Below are positions 22,486 to 33,016 of a DNA stretch of 64,000 bases, piece by piece. Positions within the stretch are counted from its first letter, which is position 1; each line of letters opens with the position of its first letter. Both the position numbers and the translations under genes were made by a program. The DNA is taken from assembly GCF_001540865.1 (NCBI RefSeq), contig NC_033621.1, positions 11,388,393-11,452,392 of the forward strand, in the 5' to 3' direction. A model generated the notes under the pieces. The model worked only from the letters and a program-made list of their open reading frames with translations, did not search any database and had not been told where the DNA came from. Source of the DNA: Ananas comosus. Lineage: Eukaryota > Streptophyta > Magnoliopsida > Poales > Bromeliaceae.

Positions 22486-23285
22486 ATACAGCGTTTTAGT
22501 TAGACTAGATTTTTTGTTTTTGTTTTGTTTTGTTCGGTTTTGTTTTTTTTTTTTTTTTTTGGGTTTCAGGTCAGCTTCAGTACTTTATATACAAAATTGT
22601 ATGAAGACCCTTCACATATATATTCCATTCTCAAGAGGCCCTGATAAGTTTAAGTTTTTTAAACGAAACTTTTTTTTTTCAACTTATTTTTTATTTAAAT
22701 TTTTTGAACTTAGCTAAGTTAAAATGTCTTTCATATTTAATGGTTCTATTGTCTCCCAACTATTAATTGTTCTAATTTATTTTATAGAAAACTGACCAAA
22801 ACTCTTAAATTCAATAAAACATTTCATAAGTTTGAAATATTAATTTTTATTAATTATAGTCAAGGGAGCGTAAATCTGAAAAATTATAGTAGAGGTCGTC
22901 GCTATTTCGGAATGAATGACAATTCGAGCATTTTCTTCATAGAAAAATTAAAAGGTTATATTAATTGCACCATTGACCTCTAATTAACCTTTACACATTT
23001 TTGTTATTAGATACCTAACCTTTATATTTCACTACAATTAGGTTCCAATTATTCAAATTTATGTTTTATTGTTAGCGTGAGAAACACCATTGGGGGTTGT
23101 GAATTTAGATTTGACACGAATATGAAAAAAAAGATTTGAAACCGAAGAGATGTGTATGATAAGTTTTGAATTTATAATATTTCAGATTAAGCCTTTTGAA
23201 TACCATCAACTACGTTTGAATGAGTTGGGCTTCGCGTATATAATAGATTTATAGGGTGTGGTGTATGAAATGTACTTAAACACTA
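22486..23285. other. AT-rich upstream DNA, no gene
   Basis: A T-rich tract at 22511-22560 is followed by AT-rich sequence without recognisable coding or element ends. Confidence 0.6.
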
Positions 23286-24330
23286 GGTGCAGGGAAATAT
23301 ATTGCATATTCGCATCTATATTTTTTTTCCGATGCGAATTCAAATATGGATATGTGTTGGATGCTTACTTTCGTTACTATATCCGTTAAAAACGGATTCG
23401 AATCACTAATATGCACTTATCAATACCATAGTTAGTTAATTCGGATTCCATAAAAATTTGGTATTGGATATAATACGAATGAAATTCGTATCCAAATTTT
23501 TAAATTTGTTGAAAAATACGGCTAAAAACGGATTCGTCAATTATTCGGATACGTGATTTATACGGATATTATACGTTCATCAATTAAACATTCGGGATCA
23601 AAAATTCGGCTATTAAATTAAATTTTTTTTTTCTCTAAATTTATGCTATTAGCAGCGGGCGGCCGAGGTGGTTAAAAAATTTTAATGGCGAGCAGCGCTC
23701 GGCCTCGCGGGGGGTTCTGGTGGCGAGCGATGTGCTGTCGGGGTGGTTCCGAACTTTCGATGCTCGAAGGGATGGCGGCGGAGGCAGGGGACAAAAATTC
23801 TTTTTTTTTTTTTCGTTTTGAGGCTTTGAGCGAGCGTGCCGCATTTATTTGGGCGAAAAATTCGGCGGCGGCGTTTAATTTGGGAATAATTACCTTAAAC
23901 CCAAAAATTCACGAATTATTTTGAATTTTTAGAAAAAGTGCGTATACGAACAATTTAATTCGTTATTCAAAAATTCGCGAATAATTCGTGAATTAACTAA
24001 CAATGATCAATACTCTACAATAATACTTTGAGATGTAGAAAATTGAATCCCACACCTCCCACATATGAGAATGCTCTTTATACCATCTAAGCTATAACTC
24101 CCACTCTTTTAATTTTTCCACAATATATGAATTAATAACATATATTAATTTTAAGATATCAGAATCCGAATTCGAATCCAAATTCGAAATATTCTAATGC
24201 ATTCGCATCCGAATTCAAATTTGAATTCGAAAATATTGTAAATATAATATCCAAATTCGAACCCGAATTTGACCAAATTTATAATTTTGCCATCTATATT
24301 TGCATCAGATTGCAAATTAGATCGGACTTT
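23286..24330. mobile_element. MITE-like repeat with GGATTCG/CGAATCC words and a GC-rich insert
   Basis: The outer parts (23290-23640 and 23890-24330) are built of GGATTCGAAT, CCGAATTCGAATCC and similar words and match 47100-47900. An example is CACACCTCCCACATATGA here against CACACCTCTTACATATGA at 47581. Near the right end TTTGCATCAGATTGC echoes the left end ATTCGCATC. Between them, 23650-23885 is much richer in GC (GCGGGCGGCCGAGG, GGCGGCGGAGGCAGGGG) and has no counterpart in the 47-kb copy, so it looks like captured or inserted sequence. Confidence 0.55.
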
Positions 24331-24399
24331 GTTCTAACCACTTTCACCCCTACTCATCGAAGAGAAAAATAAAAAAAATTGGGGACCTCAAAATTAATC

Positions 24400-24768
24400 T
24401 TATGGGGACTAGAAATACAAATTTTACAAAATATGATGATATGGCATAAAATTTTAGATCAAAAATGTTGATATGATTTTATGTTAAAAAATTTTCTATC
24501 AAAATTTCACGAGTTTTCAATATTTCTACACTTTTAATCTTACGAAGGGCTTACTATGACCATTAAAATTGTTGATTTTGAGTCTCTTCAATCACTAGGT
24601 AAATTATATAAAAAAAATTGTGAAATTTATTTTTAGGTACTTTTAATACGTTATATCAAGTATAACATAACCGATTCTCGATTCAGAAGTTTCGGCATTG
24701 AAAACAATTGGATAGCATGGAGGCCATTATATATACTTCTTAAAGCACACAACCCTAGCTCTCTAGAT
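24400..24768. mobile_element. P-group foldback MITE, right part, downstream of F-box copy 2
   Basis: Matches the loop and right arm of P elements: ATATGATGATATGGCATAAA, TTGATTTTGAGTC...CAATCACTAGG, ACCGATTCTCGATTCAGAAG and a terminal ACAACCCTAGCTCTCTAG. Its right end sits in the same position relative to the gene as the P elements next to copies 3 and 4, so it was present before those copies arose. The left arm is lost. Confidence 0.65.
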
Positions 24769-24782
24769 ATTATTATTAAACA

Positions 24783-25072
24783 TCTATATCTATATCTATA
24801 CCTTCTATACCTATCTATATCTATACCTATACATTATATCTCCTAAAGTTGCCACATGGCAATTTTTCCTTCATGGTTGGATGTGGGCTCCACTTCGAAA
24901 CAGCTCAAGTCCTTCATCTTTCTCTTACTTTTGGCTGTTACTTTCGTTCAATAGCAAGATGAATCCCACCCTTCATTGCTGCTTCTTTTATTGCTGTTTA
25001 CTCTTTTTTGTAGATATTTTATTTATCTTTTTCAATTATCTATTCGTCGCATCGCACGAGTTACTAAGCTAG
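24783..25072 (+). mobile_element. Small non-autonomous Helitron
   Basis: Starts TCTATATCTATATC and ends ...GTTACTAAGCTAG, with a hairpin-capable TCGTCGCATCGCACGA shortly before the end. It is inserted between A (24782) and T (25073) with no target duplication, as expected for Helitrons. Copy 3 offers the empty site: around 39445 the flanks (TAGATATTATTA ... ACTCGCTAG) run on without this 290-bp block. Confidence 0.65.
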
Positions 25073-25117
25073 TTATATATTAACTCGCTAGTATTTTAAG
25101 AGTAACAAAACTATATT

Positions 25118-28097
25118 TCATAGGATTATGAAATTACAATCTTAATGTGTGGAAAAGATCGGTGCAGCTGCCCTCCATTCTCTGTAAAATTTCTTTTGGA
25201 AAAAAAAATTGCTTGGCTCTCTGGGAGATGATTATTTTTCGTAATGAAGTTGCCAATCAGAATAAGAACTCTAAGAAGTTATGAGAATAAAATCATGCAT
25301 CAATGCCGGAACCAATTTCTCAAGATAGAAGTTATGAGAATACCAGCATCCTCCTTTGCTAAAGCCACCTGTAGTCTTTAAGTAGTTGTAAAACTCCTCC
25401 CATTGAGACTACAGGAAGGGGCAAAAAAAAAAAAAAGTGAAAAAACATATAAGAGACTAGAGGAAGAAAAGAAAATGGTGAAAATGCAAAGATTTTATGA
25501 TGCGTTTTATAAGAAAAAATAATTTTTTAATATATTTTTGTTATTTTCAAGAGCATGAATGGAATAGTGACGGAATTTTGATAGGAGAGACTAATTAAAT
25601 GCATCAATCTGAAATTTTAAAGAGGCAAAATATAAGTTTTTTAAAGTCAAAAGAAAAGAAGTAAAAAAAGAGTATTTACAGAAAGCTAGTTTTATGTGTT
25701 TTAATCTAACTTTGATTTACTTATTAAATTTTTAGGACATATTCCTCTACTGAGAGAAATATATATGCATTGTCTTGATCTTAGAGAATTTTCTGAGTAA
25801 ACACCAACTAAAGCAAATCCTCCAAGGTAACTAAGCAGTAAATTCCAAATACTTGAGATTCTCATATTTCTGTCCTGGTGGATTTATTTGATTGCGCCAA
25901 TCAAAAACTAATTTGCATGCCCAAGGCCTGCATTATTTAATTTGGCATATCATAAGGTTTATATATATATATATACATACACATCATTATTATAGAATTA
26001 ATTATATGAGAGGGAGCTTAATCTTATGAAGTAACCAATTATATATCCACTGCAGTGTCCATTAACTATAAAAATATAAAAAATACTGTTCTCTATCAAG
26101 TTAAGTTTTTAGAAATTAAATAATGTTCATTTCAAATTCTTTAATATAGTATAAGAGTAGGAGGTTCCGATGATTTCTTTTTATTTAATTCAAGTCTACT
26201 TCAACCACAATGTGAGAGAAAATATTAAATATAAAAATATAGAAAACATAAATTTTTTTTTTATTTAATTCAAGCTCGTAGACTTATTAAAAGATCTCAA
26301 ACCCAAAGGTGCTTCATAGTTTAAATAAATAGTTTAAACTTTCGAAGAAAAACTGTTGCTTCATGTTATTAAATGGCATCATAATATTGTAACTTAGAAA
26401 TTGCTCTCTTCCATTTTTTGGATTGCCACAAACTAAGTTTAGTCGAAACTTAACTTTCTGTAAAATTGTTGTGATTATGCTCTGGTTGTCGACGGAGTCA
26501 ATTACAAAAAGAAAAAAAATAGAAAAAAAAAATTAATTAATCTAAATTTTTGCGAAAATTTTTTGCGAAACAAATACAGGTAGCGGAAGAACTTCCAATA
26601 TTCAAAGTCATTTAAATCCGAGCAAAATTTTTCTCTAGTAACTTTTATACTCTTTTTATAAGAAATCTTCGGTGTGCACGCAACGTTAATTTACAAATAT
26701 ATTTACCTTTTGTTTAGATGTCGGAATAAATCATCTAATGATATTCTATTTAATTTTAGTATAATCGATTCTGATCAAACTTTGAAAGTATTGTACGTCA
26801 AATATATAAAATAAAATAACACATTTGGTCTCCAACTCATTTTAATTTTTAAAATAAGATAAATAATTTCGTAAGTAAAATATGTTATCTTACCAAATTA
26901 TATATACAAAGATTTTCAAACAAAATCACTCGGTATCCAAAATTTCAAGTTCGAATCCTAGTTGATTCATATTTTTCAGCTAAGTTTATTTCTAAATGAA
27001 ATAAACGAAACGGGTAGCATGCTACCATTCTCTCTCTCTCAACAAAAAAAGAAAAGAAAAGAAAAGAGATTTTCAAACAAAATCATCTAAACAAAATCTT
27101 TTTCATAATCAATTACTTTGCTAGAAAGTAAAAGAGCAAACAAAGAAAAGTACACAATATTTGCGCTTTATCATACGTGATAAAAAATATCTTTTTGTTC
27201 CAGTATTTGGCAATGGCAAGCCAAAGTGTTAGCTCATGAGATGAAGAAAAATTTCAACACCAAATTAAGCAGTGCATTCGGCGGTGGCGTCGTCTCGGTG
27301 GACGAGATAAGTGAATCCGGAGGGGAGGAGGGGGGCGGAGATGGTGATCGAGCGCGGCGGCGGATGCGCCCCCCCGCCAGCCCGACGTGCGTCCTCAGCT
27401 CGAAAACCTCGAGGAGCGGGCAGTTCACATCGAGCTGGGGAGGCCCGCCGAAGAGCGACATCCTCCAGCACTTGAGCGCCGGGCAGCTCTTCGAGATCGC
27501 GTCCCCCGCGGCGAGGCTTAAATCAAGGTCAACGAGTCCGAGCCTCTGCAGAGAAGGAAAGAAAGCGGTGGCGGGCCAATCGAGGTGCGGTACTACTCCC
27601 GGGAGTTGGAGTTCGAGCACTCGCAGATGCTGCAGGCGGAAGACTGCCGGGGGTAGGCGGAAGGAGCGGAAAGCGGGAGTGCTGTCGGTGAGAACGAGTT
27701 TCAGCCTCAGGTGCTGCAAGGCGGAGTACTTGGCGGCGTACTCGATCCAGGAACGGGCGCGAGCCGGGTCGGAGACGACGTAGTCGGGCGTGGCGAGGGA
27801 GAAGGAGCGGAGGGGGACGGCGGGGTCGCGAAGGCGGAGGACGGAGTCGACGAAGGAGGGGGGGAAGTGGGTGGTGAAGGAGAGGTCGGGGGACGTCCTC
27901 CAGAGCGTCCGCCATCGCCGCGAGAGGAGGGAGGTGCTGACGGCAATGCTGGTGGGAAGACAGGCGAGGATTTCGTGGAGGAGATGGTCGGGCAGGCCGC
28001 TGATGCAGTCTGCCTTCCTCGCCGCCTTCTCATCCTCATCCTCCTCCTCCTGGATGTTGTTCAGTTTTCTTCGCTTTGTTGCAGGTTCTTCTTCCAT
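25118..28097 (-). pseudogene. F-box/FBD/LRR protein gene, copy 2, multiply broken
   Basis: Exon 1 (27234-28097) keeps the start, the KRRK patch, the F-box (ISGLPDHLLHEILACLPTS) and the first LRRs. After residue about 235 (EVFELRTHVGLAGG) it diverges, consistent with an internal deletion of the SICGSSVREV region, and then runs to a stop after 287 codons. Exon 2 (25725-25927) begins with the same GCCTTGGGC but has an extra base that brings an early TGA. Its donor reads ATAAGT where copies 1, 3 and 4 have GTAAGT. Exon 3 (about 25118-25408) retains EEFYNYLK and SHNFYLEKLV but loses frame in the FBD. Intron 1 (about 1.3 kb) contains a SINE. It cannot make a full F-box/FBD protein. Confidence 0.85.
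26929..27067 (+). mobile_element. tRNA-derived SINE, 5'-truncated, perfect target duplication
   Basis: Flanked by perfect 18-bp direct repeats GATTTTCAAACAAAATCA (26911-26928 and 27068-27085). The body has a pol III B-box-like AAGTTCGAATCC, then TAGTTGATTC, TTTATTTCTAAATGAAATAA and the hairpin GGTAGCATGCTACC, followed by CTCTCTCTCTC and an A-rich tail. It lacks the A-box region present in the longer copy at 44107-44272. It sits in intron 1 of F-box copy 2. Confidence 0.85.
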
Positions 28098-28730
28098 CCT
28101 TCAAAAATAATTTTGAATTTTTTTTTTTTAAAAACAGGAGTAATATATATATATATATATATATACGAGGAAGCAGACTCGGCCAAGGAGTAAATTAAGA
28201 TTTGTGTGTGATGATCAGAGGCCGTTCGTTTAACTGCTTAGACTAAATCCTACCGCCGACTAGAATTTTTGTTTTTTTGTTGAGGTCAGATCCGCTACTT
28301 AAAAAAAGAAAATAAGTTAGTTAGATGGAGCGACTCGTAATCTTTTAAGAGGTGTTTTATTCTACACGTAAATTTACAAAAAATATTTTTTATTGGAAAA
28401 AAAAAATTACATTTTACAGTGTTTGGTTTATTGAAAAAAATTTACATCTGTTTGATTTTGTGAAAAAAATAAATAAAAAAGCTTTACGCTGCTTGATAGT
28501 TTGAGTTTTTTAAAATTAGAAAGGATATATACTTTTGAAATTGTCTCTTAATTGTTTGCTGCCAAGATAATATCCCAACTTTTTAACGGAAAGTTAGTCA
28601 TTTAGTCATTTTATAACTTAATGTTTGTTTAACTTAACTTTAACCATGGTAAAATAATGGTTTTTTTCGAAGGAAGGGTAATCGTAATAATTTTCGGCAT
28701 TTGAAGGAGTGTATATATATATATATTATA
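28098..28730. repeat. Segmental duplication: 5' flank of F-box copy 2
   Basis: Collinear with 41431-42060 upstream of copy 3. Shared landmarks are GGAAGCAGACTCGGC, GATGATCAGAGGCCGTTCG, CTAAATCCTACCGCCGACTA, AAGAGGTGTTTTATTCTACA and TTTAACCATGGTAAA. It shows that the duplicated unit extends well beyond the gene. Confidence 0.85.
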
Positions 28731-29309
28731 TCTATACTATATATAAAAATACGTATATTTAAAAATGGGTCTGTCGACAGACCTATTTTTCGGCTGAAAA
28801 TTAGCGCCCATTTTCCTCTTTCCGTACAAAAAAATTTTAAATATAAGAATAAAAATGAAAACCGTAATACATACGTATGTTCTCTATAACCGATTACTTA
28901 TATTTTTCTATTTTATTTTAAAATATCTTTTTTAGGTATTATCTATTTAATTTTAAAAGTAAGTTTTCTATAACAGATTACGGGTGTGAAAATCCTATAA
29001 AAGATATTTTTCAATTTATTTTTAAACATCTTTTTTTTAGATATTTTGGTATGAAAATCCTATAAAAGATAACGGATTTTATTTTCCTTTTTTATATTAT
29101 TTTTCGAATTTCAAATAATTTTCTTTTTAAGAATACAGATTTTATTTTTCTATTTAATTTCAAAATATTTTTTTTACATTAATTTCTGCTACAATGTAAC
29201 ATATAAATTTAAAAATATTTATAAATTTTTGAATAAATATGATTTACAAATATTTATTGATTTAATAAATTAAATAATTTGTTACGTGGTTGCACGTACA
29301 CTCAACTAG
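28731..29309 (+). mobile_element. Helitron-like element H1
   Basis: Begins TCTATACTATATATAAAAAT and ends with stem-loop ACGTG-GTTG-CACGT followed by ACACTCAACTAG. A near-perfect palindrome, GGGTCTGTCGACAGACCT, lies 36 bases from the start. It is non-coding and AT-rich. Confidence 0.65.
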
Positions 29310-29313
29310 TATA

Positions 29314-30204
29314 TCTAACTCTATACATATATAAGCACGTATTTTCAAATTTGGGTCTGTCGACAGACCCATTTTTTGGCGGGAAAAAAATATTGATTCC
29401 TTTTTCTTACGTAAAATAAATAACGTAATGAAACAAACTTTTAATTTATGTTTATCTCTAAAATAGAAAAAAAATAAACTTTTCCAAATTTATGCCAACT
29501 GAAAGATATTTATTGTGAATCTATATTTTAATGAAAATTTTATATAATTTTTTTTACTTCTAAAATAGAAAAAAAAAAATTCATGCTTATCCAAATTTTT
29601 GCCAGAATATCTACTGTAAATCTGTATTTCAATTCAAAATATAAAATTAATTTAAAATTTAAAATTTTGGGACTATCTATATATTATAATGGAAATAATT
29701 TAAAAGATAGATTGGTTGATAAATTTGTAAATCATATTTTTGAATTAATATGATATACAAATTTATGATTAATTTGTAAAAAATTATCTCAAATAAGAAC
29801 AAACGATTATGATTAATTTGTTAAAAAAAACATTCATACCAATCTATAATTTCAATTCTACGAACGATTATGATCAATTGGTTAAAAATATTGAAAATAA
29901 AAATGAACTATTATGTTCAATCTGTTAAAAAGTAGCGCTTCTATCCATTTATTTTACATTAAAATTTAAATTTGAGTTTAAATTGTGAATTAAATTAAAT
30001 TTTTAATTTTTGATATCAAATCTATCCATCTATTTTATATTAAAATTTAAATTTGATATTGTAAATATTTTCTAATAAAATATACCATATAAATTTAGAA
30101 AATATTTTATTTTAAATTTTTGAATAAATATGATTTGTAATTTTTTATTGATTTAAAATATATTAAAATAATTATTACGTGCATTTGTACGTACACTCAA
30201 CTAG
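29314..30204 (+). mobile_element. Helitron-like element H2
   Basis: Starts four bases after H1 with TCTAACTCTATACATATATA. It has the perfect 18-bp palindrome GGGTCTGTCGACAGACCC at 29353-29370 and ends with TACGT-GCATTTGT-ACGTA followed by CACTCAACTAG. It has no coding capacity. Confidence 0.65.
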
Positions 30205-30382
30205 TATTAATAAAAGCACGTATTCAAATTTCGGTCTGTCGACAGATCATTTTTTGGCGGAAAAAAAAAATTAATTCCTCTATTTATTACGTAAAATAAA
30301 TAACAGAATTAAACAAATTTTTAATACCTTTTTATTCCACAACAGAAAAAAATCCAAATTTTTTGCCTACCGGAGAATATCT

Positions 30383-30433
<51 letters not shown>

Positions 30434-30811
30434 CTCTATTCTATCTACTAATATTTTATTATTATATTAACTGTTTAATTTTGATACTTTTAGTTTAAAA
30501 TATTTATTTAAGTTTAAAATTTATTAGAATTAAAAAATATATAATGTACTATATCTACACTATATATAAATTTATCAGAAAAATATTTAATGTATATCTA
30601 TATCTACACTATATATAAATTTTATAAAATAAAAAAAACTATATAATTATTGTTGACAAAATAGATAGGTATTTTCTAATAGTATATATAAATAAATTTA
30701 CTTTTTAAAAAATTATAAATTTTTTAATAAATATGATGTACAATTCATATTAATTTAAAATAATTATTAAATAATTAATTGTTATGTGCATTTATACGTA
30801 CATTCAACTAG
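30205..30811 (+). mobile_element. Helitron-like element H3
   Basis: Immediately follows H2 with TATTAATAAAAGCACG, then the palindrome variant GGTCTGTCGACAGATC (30233-30248). It ends GCATTTATACGTACATTCAACTAG, with a weaker stem-loop. A (TA)n tract at 30384-30430 lies inside. Its canonical TC start is not clear. Confidence 0.5.
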
Positions 30812-31728
30812 TATATATATATATATATATGATGTTTTTAACTTTGTAGGGTATTTACGATATTTATATATTTGATACACTCTAAAGTGGGGTATACATC
30901 TTACACCCACTCCATTCTAAGGCCATTAATATACTTTCGGCCCTTTTAAATTTCGGTACGTCAACGGATACATTTTTTTGGTAGAAAAATATTTTGGTTC
31001 CTCTTTCCTTGCATAAAATAAATAATATAATAAAAAATTTTAATTTTTCTTTATTTCTAAAATAGAAAAAAATTCATGCTCATCCAACTTGCGAATCGGA
31101 GGATATTTTCTGTGAATCTATATTTTAATTCAAAATTTATTTAATTCTTCATTATCTCTAAAACAGAAAAAAAAAATCATACTTATCCAAATTTTTATTG
31201 TGAATCTATATTTTAATTTAAAATTTAAAATTTAAAATTTTGAACTATCAACAGATTATCTCAAATAGAAAATAATTAACTAATTTGAAAATAAGCTAAA
31301 TTTAAAAGATAGATTGATATTGATAAATAGATCTGTCTCCAACAACTACTTATATTCAAATTATTAAATTGAAAATAAATTTGAAATTTAAAATTTAAAA
31401 TTTTATTCATAAATTTAAATATGAATTTATTAATTTAAAATTTTAAATTAATTCAAATTTTAAATCAGATTCAAATTCAGACAAAATTTGTATGTTACTA
31501 AAAAGTATTTATAATTTAACTAAATTGAAAATATGTAAAACTTATTCGGAGATAAATTAAATTTAGAAAAACATCAAGTAATAAATAAAAAAATACCACC
31601 AATAATAATTTAATTTAAATTTAATTTAATTAAATATGACGTAGTATAGAAAAGCATGCATATATTAATATATATTCTAGTATCGTACGTAAGTATAAAC
31701 AACTAATTTCTAGACAAAGTTCAGTATA
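30812..31728. repeat. Segmental duplication: distal 5' flank of F-box copy 2
   Basis: Collinear with 42620-43600, sharing GATGTTTTTAACTTTGTAGG, CTTACACCCACTCCAT, AACAGATTATCTCAAATAG and AAAGCATGCATATATTAATA. In the copy 3 unit these sequences follow a plain (TA)n tract, whereas here the Helitron array H1-H3 lies in between. Confidence 0.85.
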
Positions 31729-31737
31729 TATAAACAA

Positions 31738-32558
31738 GGGGCAATTGCCTATATACCCCTGAAAAGTTTCCGGTTTTCTTATTTACCGCTCTTAGAAGAT
31801 TAATATTGAAAATACCTTCTTATGTTCCAAGTTTTTCTAAAATACCCCTGGAGTTAAGTTCCGTTAGTGAGCTGCCGTTATCTCTGAAAAATTACCATTT
31901 TGCCCATTTCAATATACCCTTGTACCGTAACAAACTTTTCTTATATACCCTTCATATAGCAAATACTTTTCTTATTTGCCTTTCAGCCGGATCCGGAGCA
32001 GAGGGCGTGCAGGGGTCCGATGGCGTTGCGGCCCTCTTGCTCCCGGCGCCGGCCAAGGCAGCGGAGGAGAAGAAGGACAAAGAGAACGGCGAGAGATGGG
32101 ATCGTCGCTGCGGCCCTCTTGCTCTCGGCGCCGGCCAAGGCGGCAGAGGAGGTGGACGACGGCGACGACGAGAGCAGCAGTGGAAGAGGACGACGAGAGC
32201 GACGAGAGAGGTGGTGTTGGAGGTGGAGGTGTGGGAGGAGATGAGGCGTGGTGGAGGCGGAGGAGCTGGCCAGTGGTGGCGGAAGAGCCGGCCGGTGGTG
32301 GCGACCAAGTTGGGGAAGAAAGAGAGGATAATCTTAGGGATTAGTATAATAAGGTAGGGGCAAAATAGGTATTTTGTTTAGATTTTAACTCTAGTATAAA
32401 TTTAGCCCATGTTTAACCCGAGTTAAGCTAACAGGGGATAACTGCGAGGGTATTTTGGAATAACGGTGGAACATATGAGCACATTTTAGAAAGAAAAAAA
32501 AAGAGAGGGGTAGATCGGATATTTCCAAATGCATGAAGGGTATATAGGCAATTATCCC
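31738..32558. mobile_element. Mutator-like element with GC-rich cargo (Pack-MULE candidate)
   Basis: The ends are inverted: GGGGCAATTGCCTATATACC on the left and GGTATATAGGCAATTATCCC on the right. Perfect 9-bp duplications TATAAACAA flank it (31729-31737 and 32559-32567), the size made by Mutator transposases. The interior changes from AT-rich ends to a GC-rich core at about 31985-32300. That core contains a repeated block (GGCGCCGGCCAAGGC at about 32046 and 32129). GC-rich frames on both strands exist, but none has a recognisable domain. Copy 3 provides the empty site near 43580. Confidence 0.7.
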
Positions 32559-32656
32559 TATAAACAACTAATTTCTAGACAAAGTTCAGTATATATATTT
32601 TCATGTTCCTTTTCTTTATAAGATTAATATGTACTAATAAAAAATAAAATCAATAA

Positions 32657-33016
32657 TTTTTTTTTTTTTTTTGAGAAATAGGTAGCAAGCTACTTGCTTC
32701 ATTCATTAAGCGAAATGAACTAAGCGTACATGATGGAGACAGGTAGGGCCTCCTGAAAGAGCCGAAAAAATACAAAAAAGAAAACCCAAAATAAAGAACT
32801 CTACACTTACCGATTAGACAAAGTAAACAAGAAAAGCGGGATGGATAACGAAAAGGAAGAAGTGGGGACCGAGCATGAAAGAAGGGACAAGCAAGGGTCA
32901 AAGGGCTCCGTTCCCGGCATTGGTCAATGAAGCGACACGTTCAAGAGCCCGGGTAGCATTGGGAAGCACCTCGGGGAAGATAGTGTTGTTGCGCTTAGTC
33001 CAGACGACCCACCAGA
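32657..33016 (-). mobile_element. L1-type LINE, 3' end fragment
   Basis: On the minus strand the fragment encodes W-W-V-W-T-K-R-N-N-T-I-F (33013-32975 region), the end of ORF2 as in the LINE at 910-2275. The 3' UTR follows, with TTAATGAATGAAGCAAGTAGC, a weak hairpin, and an A tail (the T run at 32657-32673). Its 5' side is interrupted at 33016 by the start of family R. Confidence 0.85.

Noticed and set aside
31806..32357. 183-codon frame across the Mutator-like element
   Set aside because: It runs through the AT-rich element end and the repeated GC-rich core without a domain. Opposite-strand frames are equally long, so I treat it as cargo without proven coding function.
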